Below, in pieces: positions 13,978-20,376 of a stretch of 20,376 nt of DNA. Origin of the DNA: JAAXZI01 sp045863575. Its GTDB lineage: Bacteria > Planctomycetota > Phycisphaerae > UBA1845 > PWPN01. The position numbers and the translations under genes were made by a program. The DNA is taken from positions 1 to 20,376 of the forward strand of contig BTUC01000086.1 in the NCBI GenBank assembly GCA_045863575.1, written 5' to 3'. The notes beneath the pieces are model-generated. The model was not told the DNA's origin. It worked only from the letters and a program-made list of their open reading frames with translations, and ran no database searches. Positions within the stretch are counted from its first letter, which is position 1. Each line of letters starts with the position of its first letter.

Positions 13978-14805
13978 CTACAACATTCGCCTGACGGCCG
14001 TCTCAAAGAACACGCGTCCGTCACCGGCCTCCGGACGGCCGCGGGTCCACTCCGGGTGCTGCGTCCCGTATACGTGGCGCTCCGGGTGCGGCATGAGTCC
14101 CAACACCTGACCAGTGGCATCCACCAGCCCGGCGATGTCGTCCTCGCTGCCGTTGGGGTTGATCGGGTAAGGGCCCGGCTTTCCCTTGCTGTCACAATAG
14201 GTCAAGGCCACATGGCCGCCCGTGTGCAGCCGCCGCCGGACGTCCTCGCCGGCGGAGACCAGCTTGCCCTCACCATGGGCGATCGGCAGGGCGATGACCC
14301 GCTCATCCGGCAGGAAGGCGTTCGCCCGGACGGAGGTGCGCAGATGGATCCACCGGTCCTCGAACCGGGCGGAGTCATTGTCGGTCAGCGTCACGGTCTG
14401 GCGAACCCTCGCCGCGGCCGGAGCCGTTGCCCCGGGTCCGGGGTCTGTCGCACCAGGCCCGTCATTGTCAGCAAAGCCCGGCAGTAGCCCAGCTTTCACT
14501 AGAACTTGAAACCCGTTGCAGATCCCCAGGACCAGGCGGCCCGCCTCGATGAACCGTTTCAACCGGTCCGCGAGGTGATGGACGAGCTGGACTGCCAGGA
14601 TCTTACCGGCCGCGATATCATCACCGTAGCTGAAACCACCTGGGATGGTTAGAATCGCGAAGTCGTCGAGTCTGGCTGGGGCATCGATCAGCTCGCGGAC
14701 GTGAACGCGCTGAGGATTCGCCCCGGCCAGTTCCCAGGCGTGCGCGGTCTCCAGATCGCAGTTGGTGCCGGCCGTTCGCAGGATCAGGACCTTGGGCTTG
14801 CTCAT
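13978..14805 (-). CDS. purQ: Phosphoribosylformylglycinamidine synthase, glutaminase subunit
   Basis: PurQ supplies ammonia from glutamine to PurL in step four of purine synthesis, normally in a complex with PurL and PurS in the cytoplasm. The class I glutamine amidotransferase marks are present: an early TAGTNCDLET, the oxyanion-type segment TIPGGFSYGDDIAAGKI, nucleophile Cys96 in GICNGFQVL, and the His-Glu pair in LMPHPERHVYG. At 275 residues it is longer than typical stand-alone PurQ (about 220-230). Part of the excess is a Gly/Pro/Ala-rich insertion at about residues 111-135 (GPGATDPGPGATAPAAA), and part is the C-terminus after PERH. It starts at ATG 14805 with a poor ribosome-binding site and diverges from the VKOR genes. 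PurL and PurS are not in the window; purE lies about 4.5 kb away. Confidence 0.94.
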   Translation of the reverse strand: MSKPKVLILRTAGTNCDLETAHAWELAGANPQRVHVRELIDAPARLDDFAILTIPGGFSYGDDIAAGKILAVQLVHHLADRLKRFIEAGRLVLGICNGFQVLVKAGLLPGFADNDGPGATDPGPGATAPAAARVRQTVTLTDNDSARFEDRWIHLRTSVRANAFLPDERVIALPIAHGEGKLVSAGEDVRRRLHTGGHVALTYCDSKGKPGPYPINPNGSEDDIAGLVDATGQVLGLMPHPERHVYGTQHPEWTRGRPEAGDGRVFFETAVRRML

Positions 14806-14965
14806 GGTTGCGGAAGTGTAGGGCGTTCGCGCCGCGGCTGCAAACGCCTGCGGGCGAGCACGCCTCCGGCGGCACGGTCCCGGGAAACCAACGGGTGGTT
14901 ACCCACGTAACACCCCGGTGGAGAGGAAGTTAGTTTAATTCGGTTCGCGGACAGGAGCAGATGCA
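14806..14965. promoter_or_regulatory. Divergent promoter region between purQ and the VKOR-DsbA genes
   Basis: This 160-nt spacer must carry promoters for both directions. Near its right end lies an AT-richer patch (GGAAGTTAGTTTAATTCGG, about 14925-14943), the most likely place for rightward transcription start signals. A small inverted motif GGGTGGTTACCC lies at about 14891-14902. I cannot assign -35/-10 boxes with confidence. Confidence 0.35.
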
Positions 14966-16488
14966 TTGAGATCACCCACCGGTCGTTGGATTGCCTGGGT
15001 GCTGGCGCTGTTCGCCAGCGTGGCGGGTGCCTGGATCAGCTANNNNNNNNNNAATCGAAGCTGGCACTCAGTCTCTCCGAACAATGCACGGCTTTCGACA
15101 CCTCGAGCTGCGATGCAGTCAGCGAGAGTCACTGGGGCCGCTTCCCATTCGGCGCCAAGAAGGGTACGTGGAGCGTCCCTACGGCGCAACTGGGGCTGAT
15201 CTATTTCACACTCGTGCTGTGCTGGCTGGTTTTCATCGGTTGGCCATCCTCCTCGCGCTGGTGGGCGCACCTGATCTTCTTGTGCATCGCGGCTGTCGGG
15301 CTGGGGGTATCCATTTTCTTCGACATCATCATGTTCACCCGGATCGATCAGTGGTGCCCGCTGTGTCTGTACACGCATATCGCCAGTCTGATCATTTTTG
15401 CGTGCGGGGTGTTGCTCTGGCCCCGCGCTTCGCGTGCGTCGGCTGCTCCGGCCGCGGCGGCCGCGGGCGTTACCGAACAGCAGGGCAGCGGGACCTTGTT
15501 TGATCCCACCGAGCCGGAGGAGGGTTTCGCCGGCGAGGGGGCCTGGCCGGCGCTGTGGCTGTTGGGCGCGTTTCCCCTGATCGCACTGGTGGCGATCGTT
15601 GCCGTCTGCCTCTTCGTCAAGGTGCGGGCCGATGCCTCAACTGTGAGCGCGTCCAAGGATCGGCTCGAAAGATCCACAAAGTACTGGAAAAAACAGATTG
15701 AGCATTATGCCAATCGCTGGGAGCATACCTTCACCGCCTGGGCGATTACGCCGCCAGTCAAGATCGAGACTGCCGGCCGGGCCGTGCGTGGCCCGATCAA
15801 TGCCCCCCACACGATGGTGGTGTTCAGCGACTTCGAGTGCCCGGCCTGCGGTCAATTCGAAGAAATAGCGCGCGACCGTATTGTTCCCCTGGCTAACCAG
15901 TACGGCGGCCTGAAAATCGTCTTCAAGCACTGGCCGATCTGCCAGGACTGCAATCCCCACGCCACAACGAACCTCCACCCGGTGGCCTGCAAGCTCGCCT
16001 ACGCGGCTGAGGCCGCCCGGATCGTGGGCGGCGACGAGGCATTCTGGAAGATGCACGACCAGCTCTTTGCCAACCGTGCCACGCTGGCGAAGAATCCCGA
16101 CTATGCGGTCGAACTGGCCCGCCGGATGGGTCTGGAGGAGGCCGCGTTTCGCACGGCTATGGCCAGCGACGAGGCCAGAGACCGCGTCAAGGAGGACATC
16201 CTCGAGGGCGCCAACCTGGGCAAGGAACTTCAGATCAGCGAGGACATGCGCGACTTCATCAAGGTTAACAGCACGCCGGCGATCTTCATCGATAACAAGC
16301 GTCTGTACAGCGGGGCTCATCACGTTCGGACCTGGCTGAGTATCTTCCGGTCGCACATGAGGCCGCCACCGTTCACCCCGTCAGTGCCGAAGACGCCGGG
16401 TGCCGCGGGCGCTACCAAGCCGGCCGGTGAGGCCCCCGAGCCGGCGGCGGTTGTCCCAGAGAATTCGGCGGTGGAAGACGAACAGTGA
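14966..16488 (+). CDS. VKOR-DsbA fusion, disulfide bond formation (copy 1, with assembly gap)
   Basis: This membrane protein joins a vitamin K epoxide reductase-like quinone reductase to a DsbA-like thioredoxin domain and is expected to make disulfides outside the cytoplasm. TM1 (WIAWVLALFASVAGAWIS) starts from TTG 14966, with AGGAG 8 nt upstream; the ATG at 14961 is followed at once by a stop in its own frame. The 10-N gap at 15043 breaks the frame, so TM1 and the rest appear in different frames. After the gap come the loop cysteines (codons at 15085 and 15109), further TM helices, the quinone-site CPLC at 15355-15366, another TM (AFPLIALVAIVAVCLFVKV), and the thioredoxin CPAC at 15838-15849 with cis-Pro in NSTPAIF (16276). 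Extra cysteines (CQDC at 15940, Cys at 15988) may form a third redox pair. The paralogue begins 33 nt downstream. Confidence 0.88.
15043..15052. other. Assembly gap (10 N) in the first VKOR-DsbA gene
   Basis: Ten N bases separate TM1 (frame of TTG 14966) from SKLALSLSEQC in another frame. Because the two sides are out of register, the real gap cannot be 10 nt; it must be 11, 14, 17 or another length equal to 2 modulo 3 if the gene is intact. Confidence 0.95.
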
Positions 16489-16521
16489 TCGTTCACCAGC
16501 ACTCGGAAGGAATACTGTCTC

Positions 16522-17937
16522 ATGAACGCAAGCCCTGCAGGTAAGCTGCGCGTCGCGCTGGCGATTCTCCTCTCGCTGGCCGGTCTGGCCGTCAGCGCCA
16601 AGCTGCTGCTGGATGTGCATGTCAAGCTGGCCGTTGCCGACGCGTCCGCTGGTCCGGCGTGCGGTGCGGGCGGCGGCAGCGCCTGTGACGCCGTGCTCAC
16701 CAGCCGTTGGGGTCGCTTCCCATTCGGACGCAACCCCGATGAGCCCAGCGTGCCCACGGCCCTGCTGGGTTTCATGTATTTTGCGGCCACCAGTTCCTGG
16801 TTCTTCGTCGTCGGCCGGCCCAGCGGGTCGCGCCGGGGCTGGCACCTGCTGGCGGTGCTCATGACTGCGGCGGGAGCGGCGTTCGCCGGCTACATGGCCT
16901 GGGTCATGTACACGCAACTGGCAGGCGGGGCTTTGGACTCATTCTCCGCGTCTGAAGCCGGACAGACCGCCGGTCGACCCTTCTGCCTGTGGTGTGCGGC
17001 GACCCAGGTTGCTGCCGGCCTCCTGTTCCTGGTGACGCTGACGCTCTGGCCCAGACGCCCGCGCGTGGTTGCGCAAGCCGCCGGACCGGCTGAGGCTCCA
17101 CCCGTGGTGACACTGATTCCCGATCATCCTTCGCTGCGCTACGTGCTGGCCGCCCTCCTGATGGCCGCAGGCATTTCGGGTTTCGCCTGGAGTGAGTACC
17201 AACGTCGACTGGTCGGGGCCCAGTTCGATGATGCGCGCGCCCGTCTGCGCGATTACGATGAAGACTACGAGGCTGTCTTTTTCAACTTCATGGCCGAGCC
17301 GCAGGTCGAAATCCCCGTCACGGCAGATGATTCCATCCGCGGTCATCCCGACGCGCCCCACACCGTCGTGATCTTCGCCGATTTTCAGTGCCCCTACTGC
17401 CAGCGCGCCGAGAAGATCCTGCGTGAGAAAGTCGAGGAATACCCCGATCGTCTTCGGGTGGTGTTCAAGCATTTCCCCATGAACAAGACCTGCAACCAGC
17501 ACGTCCAGGGAACTCCGCACCCAGCCGCTTGTGCGGCGGCCATCACAGTCGAAGCGGCGCGGGTGGTAGGTGGCGAGGAGGCGTTCTGGAAGATGTTTGA
17601 TGAGCTGTACGCTAACGCCGGCGAATTCGCCAAGGCGGCCCAGCCGTGGGTCAAGAACGCGTGCGAGAAGCTCGGCATTGATCACACTGCCTTGTGGCGA
17701 CACATCAACACGAGATCGGCCTGGAAGCGCATTCGCGAACACGCGGATCAGGGCAATACGGTGGGTGTGAACTCAACCCCGGTGGTCTATTACGATGGCC
17801 GGAAGGTGGGCGGCTGGGCTAACTCGAAATTCTGGGACTTCCTGATGTACCGTGACCAGCAGCAGCCGGCCACTCGTCCGGCGGCCGCACGGGAGGCGAC
17901 ACGTCCAGCGGCTGCACCCGCGACGCGACCGCAGTAG
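16522..17937 (+). CDS. VKOR-DsbA fusion, disulfide bond formation (copy 2)
   Basis: This 471-residue paralogue of the preceding gene has the same plan. TM1 is at about residues 9-28. Loop cysteines Cys47 and Cys55 lie in a shorter Gly-rich loop (ACGAGGGSACDAVL), followed by the shared block SRWGRFPFG. TM2 and TM3 lead to the quinone-site Cys155-Leu-Trp-Cys158, then TM4, TM5 at about 206-224, and a DsbA-like domain with Cys290-Pro-Tyr-Cys293 and cis-Pro in NSTPVVYY. A second cysteine pair (Cys324, Cys337) is present, but the first copy's CQDC is reduced to one Cys. Between TM3 and CLWC it has about 16 extra residues (ALDSFSASEAGQTAGRP). The C-terminal tail is Ala/Thr/Pro/Arg-rich and probably disordered. 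AAGGAA lies about 9 nt before ATG 16522, and the gene follows copy 1 by 33 nt, so they form an operon. It ends in TAG, with a second TAG four codons on. Confidence 0.92.
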   Translation: MNASPAGKLRVALAILLSLAGLAVSAKLLLDVHVKLAVADASAGPACGAGGGSACDAVLTSRWGRFPFGRNPDEPSVPTALLGFMYFAATSSWFFVVGRPSGSRRGWHLLAVLMTAAGAAFAGYMAWVMYTQLAGGALDSFSASEAGQTAGRPFCLWCAATQVAAGLLFLVTLTLWPRRPRVVAQAAGPAEAPPVVTLIPDHPSLRYVLAALLMAAGISGFAWSEYQRRLVGAQFDDARARLRDYDEDYEAVFFNFMAEPQVEIPVTADDSIRGHPDAPHTVVIFADFQCPYCQRAEKILREKVEEYPDRLRVVFKHFPMNKTCNQHVQGTPHPAACAAAITVEAARVVGGEEAFWKMFDELYANAGEFAKAAQPWVKNACEKLGIDHTALWRHINTRSAWKRIREHADQGNTVGVNSTPVVYYDGRKVGGWANSKFWDFLMYRDQQQPATRPAAAREATRPAAAPATRPQ

Positions 17938-17958
17938 AGGCTTGCTTAGGCACCAAGA

Positions 17959-18873
17959 TCAGGTGCACTGCCCCAAGTCGAGCATGCCGGCATATTCGCG
18001 GACGCGGGTTGCCAGTTGTTCGCGGGTCAGTTTGTCGATAGCCCGCAGGCTGAAATCCTCAATGGTGAACGAGGCCGCGATGGTGCCATACGCCATGGCC
18101 TGCTTGAGCGTGGTGAGGCTGTGTTCCTCGCGGGTGGCCAGGAAGCCCATCATGCCGCCGGCGAAGCTGTCTCCTGCGCCGGTCGGATCCCTGACCAGCA
18201 TGGTTGGGTACGCCGGCAGCACGGCCAGGCCCTCGCGCGTCACCAGCATGGCCCCGTGCTCGCCTTTTTTGATGACCACGAAGCGGGGTCCGTAGTCCAG
18301 AATCTTCCGAGCGGCCGCGATCAGATTCTGTTCGTCAGCAAAGAGCTTCGCCTCTGCGTCATTGAGGATCGCTCCCGTGACCGCCTTGAGGACCTTCAGT
18401 AACCCTTCGCGCTGCGTCTGAATCCACAGGTCGCGGGTGTCGGCCATGACCAGCCTCGGGCCGCTGAGCTGCCGCAGAAGATCCTGCTGCAACTCCGGAT
18501 GGGTGGCCGCCAGGAACACATACCGGCTATCGCGGAACTGGTTTGGAATGCGGGGCCCGGCCTCGGCGAGCACGTTCAGCTCGATGCCGGTGGTCTCAGC
18601 GTCGGCCGTTTCGCTGGCGTACTGACCGGCCCAGCGGAAGGTTCTGCTGCCCTTGCGAACTTCCAGACCGGCCAGATCGATCGAGCGGCCTTCCAGGAAC
18701 GAGCGAAACTCGGCCGGAAAATCCTCCCCGACCACGCCGACAAAACGCACCGGCGCGAACAGCCGCGCGGCGAAGGAGAAGTACACCGCCGACCCGCCGT
18801 AGACCCCCTTGACCTCGCCATGCGGCGTACGAACGTCGTCAATCCCGATACTTCCGGTCACCAGTAGCGACAC
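17959..18873 (-). CDS. PfkB-family carbohydrate/nucleoside kinase
   Basis: This 304-residue ribokinase-fold kinase should phosphorylate a sugar or nucleoside with ATP in the cytoplasm. The N-terminal substrate region (VTGSIGIDDVRTPHGE, then GGSAVYFSFAARLF) and VGVVGEDFPAEF are typical. The anion-hole and catalytic motif is DPTGAGDSFAGG at about residues 229-240, with catalytic base Asp235. RFVVIKKGEHGAMLV is the conserved strand before it. The exact substrate is not readable; adenosine-kinase-like and ribokinase-like proteins both fit. The start is GTG 18873, supported by GGAGG 6 nt upstream on the minus strand, one of the clearest ribosome-binding sites in the window. The stop lies 21 nt from the end of the convergent VKOR-DsbA gene. 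Confidence 0.9.
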   Translation of the reverse strand: MSLLVTGSIGIDDVRTPHGEVKGVYGGSAVYFSFAARLFAPVRFVGVVGEDFPAEFRSFLEGRSIDLAGLEVRKGSRTFRWAGQYASETADAETTGIELNVLAEAGPRIPNQFRDSRYVFLAATHPELQQDLLRQLSGPRLVMADTRDLWIQTQREGLLKVLKAVTGAILNDAEAKLFADEQNLIAAARKILDYGPRFVVIKKGEHGAMLVTREGLAVLPAYPTMLVRDPTGAGDSFAGGMMGFLATREEHSLTTLKQAMAYGTIAASFTIEDFSLRAIDKLTREQLATRVREYAGMLDLGQCT

Positions 18874-19003
18874 CTGCAGCCTCCGTGTGGGGACCTCGAA
18901 CCCAGATCCAGAACGGTGAGTCTAGAGCCTGACGCCGGGTTTGCCAAGCGGGTGGACAACCATGATCAACGACAAGGAGACAAGGGGAAGAGGAGACGGA
19001 GCA

Positions 19004-19028
19004 ACAGAGCGACGGAGAGATTGAGAGA
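19004..19028. repeat. Dispersed 25-nt intergenic repeat, copy 2
   Basis: This copy matches 13834-13858 at 24 of 25 positions (T for A at 19021). It lies in the kinase-purE spacer, in the same strand orientation as copy 1. Confidence 0.75.
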
Positions 19029-19141
19029 AAACAACCTGCAACCAACCACCGACGACCCACAAACAACGCCAAGGAGACATGGGGACCAGGGGACCAGGAG
19101 ACAAATCGCTGAAGCAACTGACAAAAGGACTACTGACCCAA

Positions 19142-19171
19142 CCACTGACAACTGACCACTGACAACTGACC
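19142..19171. repeat. Tandem heptamer-type repeat (CCACTGA CAACTGA)x2
   Basis: The 14-nt unit CCACTGACAACTGA is repeated exactly at 19142-19155 and 19156-19169 and followed by CC. Each unit is itself two related heptamers. Degenerate forms (CTACTGACCCAA) precede it. This is the style of short tandemly repeated repetitive (STRR) sequences known from cyanobacteria; function here is unknown. Confidence 0.8.
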
Positions 19172-19260
19172 GTCGCCGAACATTGACCCTTCCGGCGGTC
19201 GCCCCTACGCTTTCGGCGGGCATAGACCAAGGCTTGCGGATTTTTGAGGGAGGAACGTCG

Positions 19261-19755
19261 ATGCAGCCGCTCGTCGGAGTGATTATGGGGTCCAAGTCGG
19301 ACTGGGAAGTCATGTCGAACGCCAGCCGGACGCTGGATGGGCTGGGGATCAATCACGAGGTTCGGGTGATCTCGGCCCACCGCACGCCGGATCTGCTGTT
19401 TGAATGGGTGACATCAGCGCCTCAGCGGGGTATAGAAGTGATCATCGCCGGCGCCGGGGGGGCGGCTCACCTGCCGGGCGTGACGGCCGCCAAGACGCTG
19501 CTGCCCGTGCTGGGGGTGCCCATGGAATCCAAGGCCTTGCAGGGGATGGATTCGCTGCTCTCGATCGTTCAGATGCCGGCGGGGATCCCGGTGGGGACGC
19601 TGGCCATTGGCAAGGCCGGCGCCATCAACGCGGCGCTGTTCGCGGCAGCCATCCTGGCCGGCAGACATCCTGAAGTTCGCGAGGCCCTCCAGCGTTACCG
19701 CGACGCGCAGACCCAGGCAGGCATCGCTCAGGGTGATCCGCGTCAATCGACATGA
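19261..19755 (+). CDS. purE: N5-carboxyaminoimidazole ribonucleotide mutase
   Basis: PurE moves the carboxylate of N5-CAIR to carbon 4, giving CAIR in purine synthesis; it is a cytoplasmic homo-octamer in characterised class I enzymes. The 164-residue product has the phosphate-binding GVIMGSKSDWEVM at the N-terminus, ISAHRTPD with His40, AGAGGAAHLPG with His70, and the C-terminal MPAGIPVGTLAIG followed by KAGAINAALFAA. This is the class I (N5-CAIR mutase) arrangement. The start at ATG 19261 is fixed by GGAGG 7 nt upstream, despite an open frame back to 19183 in repeat sequence. PurK, its usual partner, is not in the window. The stop lies 21 nt from the convergent histidine kinase gene. Confidence 0.96.
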   Translation: MQPLVGVIMGSKSDWEVMSNASRTLDGLGINHEVRVISAHRTPDLLFEWVTSAPQRGIEVIIAGAGGAAHLPGVTAAKTLLPVLGVPMESKALQGMDSLLSIVQMPAGIPVGTLAIGKAGAINAALFAAAILAGRHPEVREALQRYRDAQTQAGIAQGDPRQST

Positions 19756-19776
19756 TCGGGAGCCTCGGGCCGCCAG

Positions 19777-20376
19777 TCAGCTGGCCGCCGACTCGTCGTC
19801 CGCCGCCGGCAGATCGATCGTAAAGGTCGTGCCCGCGCCCGGCTGGCTGAGGACGCTGATTGTGCCTCCGTGCTCGGACACGATGCCATGGCAGATGCTC
19901 AGGCCCAGGCCCGTACCGCCTTTTCCGAGCTTGGTGGTGAAGAAGGGGTCGAAGATCCGTGCGGCCACGTCGGGCGGTATGCCCGGCCCATCGTCGTGGA
20001 TGGCGACTACCACGCGGCCGTTCCGAGTAGCCGAGCTCAGCGTCACATGTGCGTGTCCGCCGCCCGCTTCAACGGCGTTCTTGATCAGGTTTACGATCAC
20101 CTGCTCGATTTCAATCGTGTTCATCAGCACGGGCGGCAGGTCCTCTGCCAACTCCAGATCCAGTCGTAACTGGTGACCCTCCAGGTAGGTGGAGGACAGT
20201 TCAGCGGCATGTCGCACCACCTGGTTGAGGTCGCCGGGCGTTCTGACCGGCTCATCGGCACGCGCGAACTTCAGAATCCCCCGAATGATCTGCCCGCCGC
20301 GCTGGCCTTCTTCGATAATGCTGTCTAAGGCCTCCCGGACCCCCTCCGGCTCACTGGCCTGTCGCGCGTACTGGGC
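19777..20376 (-). CDS. Sensor histidine kinase, C-terminal part (N-terminus outside window)
   Basis: The minus strand is open from the window edge to TGA 19777, giving the last 199 residues. The visible start (AQYARQASEPEGVREALDSI, EEGQRGGQIIRGILKFARAD) looks like the second half of a HisKA dimerisation domain; the phospho-accepting His itself lies outside. The HATPase_c domain is complete: N-box IVNLIKNAVEAGG, G1 DDGPGIPPDVA, F-box IFDPFFTTKLGKGGTG and G2 LGLSICHGIVSEHGG, ending in TTFTIDLPAADDE. The F-box FFTTK and the LKFARAD region resemble NtrB/AtoS-type kinases, which often control sigma-54 activators. Sensor domain and response regulator are not visible. A start at ATG 20220 would cut into the conserved region and is not believable. 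Confidence 0.9.
   Translation of the reverse strand, partial: AQYARQASEPEGVREALDSIIEEGQRGGQIIRGILKFARADEPVRTPGDLNQVVRHAAELSSTYLEGHQLRLDLELAEDLPPVLMNTIEIEQVIVNLIKNAVEAGGGHAHVTLSSATRNGRVVVAIHDDGPGIPPDVAARIFDPFFTTKLGKGGTGLGLSICHGIVSEHGGTISVLSQPGAGTTFTIDLPAADDESAAS

Larger units (their letters stand above)
18874..19260. repeat. Repeat-rich intergenic region upstream of purE
   Basis: The 387-nt spacer between the kinase and purE has a marked strand bias (purine-rich to about 19035, then A/C-rich) and no convincing gene. It contains CAAGGAGACAAGGGGA at 18973-18988 repeated with one mismatch at 19070-19085, the dispersed 25-nt element at 19004-19028, GGGGACCA twice in tandem at 19081-19096, and the heptamer array at 19142-19171. 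The purE frame is open back to a TTG at 19183, but nothing supports coding there. Confidence 0.7.

Noticed and set aside
12959..14110. 383-residue plus-strand ORF opposite the M3 gene
   Set aside because: Shadow frame; it crosses the M3 gene, the inverted repeat and the end of purQ, and has no domain.
19142..19171. CRISPR array
   Set aside because: The repeat is an uninterrupted tandem of 14-nt units without spacers, and no cas genes are present.

Overview
The window looks like a fragment of a draft or metagenome-assembled genome (two 10-N gaps) from a GC-rich bacterium. The style suggests Planctomycetota, probably Phycisphaerae-like: fused VKOR-DsbA proteins, a single LolC-type permease beside LolD, erratic Shine-Dalgarno use with some GTG/TTG starts, and small heptamer-like intergenic repeats. 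That placement is inferred from gene content; there is no rRNA or other marker here.

Layout. 1-777 (-) is the N-terminal part of a LacI-family repressor running off the left edge. 992-1186 (+) is a possible 64-residue membrane protein. 1318-5269 (+) holds lysS (with an assembly gap), a LolC/E-like permease and an overlapping LolD-like ATPase. 5343-6242 (+) is an IlvE-type aminotransferase.

6239 to about 11581 is accessory in character. Outside recQ its G+C is visibly lower than that of the flanks and several genes are broken. It holds a HEPN-like gene with two frameshifts, a small BolA-like companion with an in-frame TAG, a DUF433/DUF5615 toxin-antitoxin-like pair (-), a complete RecQ helicase (+), and a set made of an unrecognised ORF, a GHKL ATPase and a DUF4325/STAS-like protein. 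In that set the first two ORFs share one frame and are separated only by a TAG.

11617-14805 (-) holds a small cupin, an M3-family oligopeptidase and purQ. 14966-17937 (+) holds two tandem VKOR-DsbA fusion genes for disulfide formation in the cell envelope, the first interrupted by an assembly gap. 17959-18873 (-) is a PfkB-family kinase. 18874-19260 is a repeat-rich intergenic stretch that shares a 25-nt element with the purQ/M3 spacer. 19261-19755 (+) is purE, and 19777-20376 (-) is the C-terminal half of a sensor histidine kinase running off the right edge.

Functionally, most of the window is housekeeping: translation, lipoprotein export, amino-acid and purine synthesis, and disulfide chemistry. 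The parts most likely to be under-described are the ATPase/DUF4325 module, the HEPN/BolA-like pair and the tandem VKOR fusions. The scattered lesions point to an island that is decaying, or to local sequence errors.
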